From positions 3,012,201 to 3,076,200 of the forward strand of contig ML660774.1 in the NCBI GenBank assembly GCA_007570785.1: a stretch of DNA of 64,000 nucleotides, written 5' to 3'. The stretch's first letter is position 1. The number at the start of each line of letters is the position of its first letter. The stretch comes from Antilocapra americana (Eukaryota > Chordata > Mammalia > Artiodactyla > Antilocapridae). This document shows positions 56,840 through 64,000 of the stretch, one piece after another. Below the pieces are notes generated by a model. The model was not told the DNA's origin, did not search any database, and worked only from the letters and a program-made list of their open reading frames with translations. Position numbers and translations under genes: made by a program.

Positions 56840-57364
56840 AGTCCTTAAACAAAACAAAGATACTTAAAAATTTCACTGCAAAATTAGCTCAACAATTTTT
56901 CATTTGCATCATACCCCAGGGTTATTTGACCTATTTTCTACAAAGTCTTAGTAGATTTTTTTTTTTTTTGGTTCTCTTTCAGTATGTTAATTTGCTGCTC
57001 AATGGAAAAGTAACAGATAAATACAAAAACTTAAGAATTCTTGCTTAAGGTTAAGTTCACCTAAGAATTTTTTTTTTAAATTTATAAGTCCTTCAAATTT
57101 CAACATCTCCCTTAAAGATTTTTGGAAACTATTTGGTCTCATTTTAAGTGTTTACTTTACTAAATGCATTATGTACTTCTAAACTGTACTAACCATTTAG
57201 CGTTTTATTTACAGTATTGAACCACACAAAATCAGCATACCAAATCAGGTGAGGCACTGATTACTTTTAAATGATAACATGTAAGAGATGTGTTTCACTT
57301 ATTAATGAGGGTAACAGAAAGATAAATAAAATGGTTCAAAAGTTATAGAACTCATACAAAAAGA
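56840..57364. other. unassigned AT-rich DNA
   Basis: T runs at 56958-56969 and 57069-57077; nothing else recognised. Confidence 0.5.
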
Positions 57365-58695
57365 AATGTATGCTCTAAAGAGCCTATATCTATTAAAGAA
57401 ATTGAATCAATAATTAATAAGCTTGCAAAGGAGAAACCACCAGACCTGGGTGGGTTCATTAGTGATTTCTACCAAGAATTCAAGGAAAAATTTATATCAA
57501 GTCTCTACAATCTGTTTCAGAAGATAAAAGCATAGGGAATACTTCCAAGTTCATTCTACAAGGTCAGCATTAGCATCCTATGGATATTTCAAGAAAAGAA
57601 AACTTGCAGACCAATATCTCTCATGAACACAAATACAAAAATTGGTAACAAAATATTAGCAAATCAAACCCAACCAAGTATATAATGAATTTTTATCCAT
57701 AATCAAGTGGGATTCATCACAGACATGCAAAGTTTGACATTCAAAAATACATTAATGTAATCCATCACATCAACAGAATAAGTAGAAAAATCACATGATC
57801 TACTGATCAATGCAGAGAACCATTTGGCAAAATCCAACACTCATTCATAAAAACTTTCAATAAACCAAAAATAAAAAGGAAAATTGTCAACCTGAGAATG
57901 GATATACACAATAAACCTACAGCTTACTTGATACTTAGTGGTAAATAACTCAGTTTCCCGGCAAGATCAGGAACAATGTAAGATAGTCCCCTCTTACCAC
58001 TGTTCTTCAACATTGTACTGAAAACAACAAGTAATACAAAAAGACAATAAAAGGAAATTTTAAATATACAGATTAGGAAAGGAGAAATAAAACTGTCTTT
58101 TTTTCCACAGATGATATTTTCATTTACGCAGAAAATCTGAAATGATTGATCTGAAAGAATCAATAGAAAGATTTCTAGACACAAGATTAATATACAAAAG
58201 TCAATCACTTTCCTATATACCAAAAACGAGTAAGTCAAGTTTGAAATTAAAAACACAATATCATTTGCATCAACACTCAAAAAATGAAATTTTAGGTATA
58301 AATCTAATGATAGTATAAGATTTGTTTCAGAGAAAACAAACTATAATAAAAATATTAAAAAAGGAAATAAATAAAGAGATATGTGTTCATGGATGAGGAG
58401 ACTCAATAGAAAGCACAGAGTATTTTTAGAGCAGTGAAACTATTCTATATTACTATTGTCCAGACCCACAAACTGTACAAAATCAAAGATAAGCCCTAAT
58501 GTAAAGTATGGACTTGTGTTGGCAATGATGTGTCAATGTAGGTTCATCAGTTATAACAAATGTGGTATGCTGATACTGGGGGAGACTCTGCTTATGTGAG
58601 GACTGGGAGTATATGAGAAATATCTGTACCTTCCACTCAATTTTACTGTGAACCTAAAACTGCTCTACAAAATAGTCTATTTAAAAAGAAGCAAA
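57365..58695 (+). mobile_element. ancient L1M: RT part of ORF2 joined to 3' UTR
   Basis: 57365-58425 follows L1 ORF2 closely in order: atatctattaaagaaattga, ggtgggttcattagtgattt, ctctacaatctgtttcagaa, gaccaatatctctcatgaac, atgtaatccatcacatcaac, cccctcttaccactgttctt and acagatgatattttcattta. The last of these covers the RT catalytic area, where the usual FADD codons read tca-type Ser/Thr-Asp-Asp. From about 58428 the L1M 3' UTR begins (agcagtgaaactattctata, cctaatgtaaagtatggact, gtgtcaatgtaggttcatca, ccttccactcaattttactg, gaacctaaaactgctctaca). The middle and C-terminal ORF2 is deleted. Many stops; fossil. Confidence 0.88.
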
Positions 58696-59380
58696 GGAAA
58701 TACAGAAGTATATAGAATCAATGAAAGGAAGAAAACAGGAATGAGACTGTGAAACTATATGCAAAACTGATTAATGTACTATAGAGCAATGCAACTATAA
58801 TTGTGTTTGATCTTTTCTCTTGCATAGAAACCATTTGCATATTTGTAGAACAAAATCAGTTACATTGCACTTAGACAAAAATCTATTGCACTGTTACATA
58901 CTTTCAACAAGGTAACCTCTAGCCTTACAGAGTTGTAAAATGTATTAATCAACAGTAAATAATACTAAAACAAACATGTATACCTACAGAGAATGAGGTA
59001 ATATTTGGATTGACTTGTTCTGCATCAATACAAAATGACACAGCCATCTTTTCCAAGTTTCCATTTTTTTCTTAATACTGTAACACTCCTAATGATTTAT
59101 AATAATTTCCAAATGTCTATATTACAAAAACGTCTTGCTTCATTTTGGTTTCACCAGATTTATTTTATACATTCTGCTGAAGGTACTTGTTGATACACCT
59201 TGTAGTACAGTTAGCAAATCAAAAATCATACAGTGCGGAATAACTACTAAGAAGATAAAAATAATTTCCATTAAAAATTTTAAAAGGAACCTAGGATTAC
59301 ATTTAAATATAATTTACTTTATATTCACTCTATGAACTTATTATTATTGTAATTTTTATTATTGCTCTTAATATTTTGAA
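58696..59380. other. unassigned DNA
   Basis: No repeat recognised; a 66-codon plus-strand frame (59135-59335) is of no known family. Confidence 0.5.
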
Positions 59381-59860
59381 GTGAAAGAGCTGATCTATAA
59401 AGGCTTTATACCGAATATGATTCCCAAGATAGGATACCAAAAGGAATTTAAATCTCAGATATTCAGGTTTGTTTTATCTGCAATATCAGTAAATATGGTT
59501 ACACGGTCTCTCCAAAATCGGCTAAGTCACTTACTAACAAGAGGGATTTATCTTATTACATGTAAAGGGACACTGTTAGTTAGAGAACTGTTATCAAACA
59601 ACTTTCCAAATTTCCAGAAGGGCTTCCTAGGTATTTGTCTGAAGACAAAATGTACAACCTCTGTTTTTAATGGTGCACCAACTGTACTGCTTTAGACAAA
59701 ATTTATTTTCAAATATGACACTCCAGAAAATGTAAATATTGTTTCTGTTTGAGTCATTGATTTGTTAAATTGTGTCCTGGTGTTTAAAAATTGCCTATTC
59801 TTTTTGTACTATTTAAATAAATATTTGTGTTAATATTCAGTAAACATGTTTGTTACTGAA
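59381..59860 (+). other. open frame followed by 3'-UTR-like sequence
   Basis: A 104-codon plus-strand open frame (59381-59695, first Met inside an open stretch) with no recognised domain is followed by AT-rich sequence with AATAAA at 59816-59821. A T/G-rich stretch (aaacatgtttgttactg) lies about 25-35 bp further on, the usual layout of a polyadenylation site. It could be part of a terminal exon or processed copy, but no family match or acceptor site is clear, and AATAAA is expected by chance in such DNA. Confidence 0.2.
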
Positions 59861-60952
59861 CTCTGAATGACTAAATTAAAGATGACATGCAAGGAAAAAA
59901 GAGGGGAGAAGCTTCTTTAAATATCTATCAATGGAAAAAAGAAATCTTTCAAAATTATATCAGTAATATTTCAAACAAATAACCATAATTAACTATTCTT
60001 CATCATTTCATTAATTCATCCTTAATTCATTTTTGTTCCAATAGATATTGTCTGTCTTGTAAGCTTTTGTAAAATCTTGCACATCTGAATAACAATAAGT
60101 ATTGAATTTACTGACTCAGTCCCCTTGCAGATTCAGACATTTGTCTATATGATATCAACTTAGGAGCCTATACTATCAGTCTGTCCCTGAAGTACCAACA
60201 CTAAAGGCTAGTTGGTATATTTCTGTTTATGAAGCTCAGACTGGCCTTCTTTGTGGTAGAACATATTTCTACTTTGTCAGTTTTAACAAAACTGAAGACT
60301 GAAAGAAGATCAGAAAATCACCTACAGATGACAAGACTTGGTGGTTCTCTAATCTATTACTGCTACAATAACCAAAAATACCAAGGATGGAGGAGAATAA
60401 AAGTACTCTTATAGGTATAGTAAATGGCTGGATTAACAAGACTTCGTTAGTATTTTCTCTGAAAGTACATAAGAGACATTCTAGAAACAGAAAGGGAACT
60501 CCTTAAAGGTACACAATCTCTGCAACTTACTTGCATTAATTAAAATACCCCCAAGAAAAATGAAGGTAAAGAAAGATGATTTTCCCTTTTAATAAGATTG
60601 CTCTCTTCAGAAAGCCAGTGCATTGTCGAGCTAAGTAAGAAATATGGGGCATACCAAAAAAACTATTTCTAGCATTCTATTTTTTTATACAAAAAGCTGA
60701 CCAATAGAAATCTCAAGATTAATTTAAATGGAAAAGGCATTTTGATTTTTTTTAATTGAGAAATTAACCTCAGACAGACAAACTCACAAGGGTTGTCAAA
60801 GGATAGTAGTTAATGGGATTAACAGAGTGAGTTCTTGACAGCAGTGAAAACTGTAGCTTGCTGTCTATAATTCAGAGTGACAGAATTTATTAAAAAATAC
60901 AAATATATGTACAGCAAAAAAGTAATGCAACATTTTAAATCAACTATACTAC
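59861..60952. other. unassigned DNA
   Basis: No repeat or gene recognised. Confidence 0.5.
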
Positions 60953-61003
60953 AAGTGTATATATATATATATATACATACATCTGTATATACATATATAT
61001 GGA
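60953..61003. repeat. TA/TACA microsatellite
   Basis: acaagtg followed by about ten TA units, then tacatacat, tctg and another TA run. Overlapping frames on both strands encode Tyr/Ile repeats from it and are not genes. Confidence 0.95.
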
Positions 61004-61729
61004 GCAGCATGATCATAAGGAATCACAGATCTTTCCAAAGTGAGTTAATTTTAATTGATTATTCTAAGTAATCAAGTATATTAAAAAGTCAGCAACACAA
61101 AGTGTAGAAAATTGCTCTGGTGAGATATAAAATGTCTATCAACTTGAAAGCTTCCAGAAAGAAAACTAAATTTTGCTACCTCGTGTTGACTGGACTAGAT
61201 ATTGTAAGAAACTTTATCATTTTAATGGAGAAAATGAAATTTTTAATTTTACATTATTTTGACTTATAACATTAAGAATCCTTATAATTTTTTAATTGAA
61301 TAAAATTGTCAAAATTGGGCAAATTTGCTAAAATTTTAGCCTAATCTCTTAAGTCTTTTCAGACTCTTTATTTGTTGATCTGAAACAAGGAAAAAATATT
61401 TTCTATCTGCAAACCTTCTATGACTTTTTAAAACTATTTAAATTTTAACTTCACTATCTTCTTTCACATTTTGTAAAAAGACACTTCCCTTCAAAAAACT
61501 ACTTTCTTTTTCCATGAAAAATGCCTTCTTTATTCCATAACATAATATATACATGGGAAAAATTGTTTAATATAAAAAATTGTGTGGATATTTGTGAGCT
61601 AAGTTAGGGTGGGTGGGAGGGTGATAGGTATTTGTGTAATGCCTAGTAACCACTGTATTGTTAATCTCTCTTACTTAAAACTCATATTAAAATTATTCCA
61701 ATTCTAAACTAATATTAATTCTACCAATA
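61004..61729. other. unassigned AT-rich DNA
   Basis: A G-rich patch (gggtgggtgggagggtga) near 61609; otherwise nothing recognised. Confidence 0.5.
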
Positions 61730-64000
61730 TCAATTTCTATGAAACCCTACATGACCTTCTAGAACTAACACCAAAAAAAAGAAAAAAAAATTGTTGTTTT
61801 TCATCAGAGGGGACTGGAATGCAGAAGTAGAAAGTCAAGAGATACATGGACTAACAGGCAAATTTGGCCTTGGAGTACAAAATTAAGCAGGGCAAAGATA
61901 ACAGAGTTTTGCCAAGAGAACACACTGGTCATAGTTCTTCCAACAACAAAAGAAAAGACTCTACGCATGGACATTACCAGATGATTAATATTGAAATCAT
62001 ACTGATTATATTATTTGCAGCTGAAGATGGAGATGCTCTATCCAGTCAGCGAAAAAAGACCAAGGAGAGGAGATCAGATCAGATCATGAACTCCTTATTG
62101 CAAAATTCAGATTTAAGTTGAACAAAGTAGGGAAAACCACCGGGCCATTCATGTATGACCTAAGTCAAATCCCTTAGGAGTATAGGGAGGACGCAACAAA
62201 TAGATTCAAGGGATTAGATCTGATAGACAGAGTGTCTGAAAACTATGGGTGGAGGTTTGTAACACTGTACAAGAGGCGGTGATCAAACCCATCAACAAGA
62301 AAAAAAATGAAAAAAAGCAAAATGGTTGTCTGAGGAGACCTTACAAATAGCTGAGAAAAGAGAAGCGAAAGGTGAAGGAGAAAAGGTAAGATGTACCCAT
62401 CCAAATACAGAGTTCCAAAGAATAGCAAAGATATAAGAAGCCTTCCAAAGTGATCAATGCAAAGAAATAGAGGAAAACAATAGAATGGGGAAGACTAGAG
62501 ATCTCTTCAAGAAAATTAGAGATACCAAGGGAATATTTCATGCAAAGATGGGCATAATAAAGGGCAGAAACGGTATGGACCTAAGAGGTGCAGAAGATAT
62601 TGAAAAGAGGTAGCAAGAATATACAGAAGAACTACAAGAAAGAGATCTTAATGATCCAGATAACCACGATGATGTGAGCACTCACCTAGAGTCAGACATC
62701 TTGGAGTGCAAAGTCAAATGAGCCTTAGGAAGCATAACTATGAACAAAGCTAGTAGAGGTGATGGAATTAGAGCTGAACTTTTTCAAATCCTAAAAGTTA
62801 ATACTGTTAAAGTGCTGCATTCAATATGCCAGCAAATTTGGAAAACGCAGCAGTAGCCACAGAACTGAAAAAAGTCAGTTTCCATTCCAATCCCAAAGAA
62901 AGGCAATAACAAAGAATGTTCAAACTACCTCACAATTGCACTCATCTCATACAATAGCAAAGTAATGCTCAAAATTCTCCAAGCTAGGATTCAAGAGTAC
63001 GTGAACTGGGAGCTTCCAGCTGATCAAATTGTATTTAGAAAAGGCAGAGAAACCAATCAAATTGCCAGCACTCACTGGATCATAGGAAAAACAAGAGAAT
63101 TCGAAAAAAAAAATCTACTTCTGCTTCATTGACTACACTAAAGCCTTTGACTTTGTGGATCACAACAAACCATGGAACAACAGACTAGTTCCATACTGGG
63201 AAAGGAGCACATCAAGGCTGTATATTGTCACCTTGATGATTTAACTGTTATGCAGAGTACATCATGCAGAATGCTGGGCTGGATGAAGGACAAACTGGAA
63301 TCAAGATTTTGGGGAGAAATATCAATAACTTCAGATATGCAAATTGTACCACCCTAAGGGAAGAAAACAAAAAGGAACTAAAGAGCCTCTTGATGAAAGT
63401 TAAAGAGGAGAGTGAAAAAGCTGGCTTAAAACTCAACATTCAGAAAACTAAGGTCATGGAATCCAGTTCCATCACTTCCAGGCAAATAGATGGGGAAACA
63501 ATGGAAACAGTGACAGACTTTATTTTGGGGGGGCTCCAAAATCACTGCTGATGGTGACTGCAGTTATGAAATTAAAAGACACCTGCTCCTTTGAAGACAA
63601 GCTATGACAAATGTAGACAACATGCTAGAAAGCAGAGACATTAATTTGCCCAACAAACGTCCATCAAGTCAAAGCTATGGCCTTTCCAGTAGTCATGTAT
63701 GGATTTGAGAGTTGGACCATAAAGAAGACTGAATGCCAAAGAATTGATGCTTTTGAAGTGTGGTGTTGTTAAAGACTCTTGAGAGTCCCTTGGACTGCAA
63801 CAAGATCAAACCAGTCACTCCTAAAGGAAATCAGTCTTGCATATTTATTGGAAGGACTGATGTTGAAGCTGAAACTCCAATACTTTGGCCACCTGATGAG
63901 AAGAACTGACTCAGTGGAAAAGACCCTGCTGCTGTGAAAAACTGAAGGCAGGAGGAGGAGGGGATGACAGAGGATGAGATGGTTGGATGGCATCACTGAC
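61730..64000 (+). mobile_element. BovB LINE, incomplete at window end
   Basis: Begins about 61730 within the endonuclease (caatttctatgaaaccctac, then agaactaacacc, ggggactggaatgcag) and continues through RT into the C-terminal region (ggatgacagaggatgagatg) when the window ends. The 3' tail is outside. About 95 bases between cacaacaaac (63170) and catggaacaa (63171) are missing compared with the copy at 5413-6539. A run of ttttgggggggctcc (63521-63535) is expanded. Confidence 0.94.
61800..64000 (+). pseudogene. BovB ORF2, heavily decayed, YANC
   Basis: Endonuclease codons for GDWNAEV-like (61810) and SDHELL-like (62084) are present, but the frame is broken by many stops. The longest relevant open part, 63264-63551, carries QNAGLDEGQTGIKI, then RYANCTT at 63333-63353 where the catalytic motif should read YADD, so both aspartates are lost. 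KSLLMKVKEESEKAGLKLN follows. Inactive by several independent lesions; of the longer copies this is the most damaged. Confidence 0.9.

Noticed and set aside
1..64000. CRISPR arrays, bacterial operons, Shine-Dalgarno sites, integrases, plasmid or phage modules
   Set aside because: Composition, repeat families and lack of dense coding show vertebrate nuclear DNA; no such structures were seen on either strand.

Overview
The window looks like nuclear DNA of a ruminant artiodactyl, most likely a bovid (cattle, sheep, goat or relative). The evidence is the repeat set. There are at least ten copies or fragments of the RTE-type LINE BovB, about eighteen tRNA-derived Bov-tA/BovA SINEs, ruminant-type L1 3' ends, one CHR-type cetartiodactyl SINE and a ruminant mariner miniature palindrome. 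Older mammalian layers are also present: L2, MIR, L1M/HAL1-like, MLT1-like LTRs, a MER20-like hAT element and a Tigger-like element. Base composition is visibly AT-rich. I found no host protein-coding exon, tRNA, rRNA or CRISPR that I can defend. The open frames here are decayed retrotransposon reverse transcriptase and endonuclease frames, their antisense shadows, or short chance frames.

Layout. 0.4-4.8 kb: a near-complete minus-strand BovB with an unusually long GC-richer 5' region, followed by a dimeric SINE and a TA/GATA microsatellite. 5.4-6.5 kb: a 5'-truncated plus-strand BovB. 8-15 kb: old L1 pieces, a long L2 tail and a pyrimidine-rich tract. 15.5-26.8 kb: three MLT1-like LTRs, hAT and Tigger miniatures, SINEs, an old L1 and small BovB tails, one with a 13-bp target duplication. 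26.8-32 kb: the longest stretch without young repeats. 32-36.5 kb: mariner palindrome, dimeric SINE, MIR and a BovB tail. 37-39.4 kb: a GC-richer LTR-like composite, then a CpG cluster ending in a perfect splice-donor consensus. 39.4-41.6 kb: SINEs. 44-47 kb: a BovB carrying a SINE inserted exactly in its reverse-transcriptase catalytic motif. 47-54.2 kb: SINEs in three groups. 54.7-56.8 kb: a 2.1-kb BovB with a perfect 12-bp target duplication. 57.4-58.7 kb: an old L1 with its 3' UTR. 61.7-64 kb: a BovB that runs off the window end.

The main relation between elements is parasitic. BovB encodes an APE endonuclease and reverse transcriptase, and the SINEs share BovB 3' sequence, consistent with mobilisation by BovB. 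No BovB copy here has an intact protein: each shows frameshifts, stops or lost catalytic residues. I did not find a convincing new gene system. The items most worth following up are the mariner palindrome (possible miRNA-type hairpin), the 37-39.4 kb LTR/CpG segment, the SINE inserted into the RT active-site codons, and a possible processed pseudogene at about 34.5-34.9 kb. Boundaries were read by eye; those without a stated target-site duplication are approximate.
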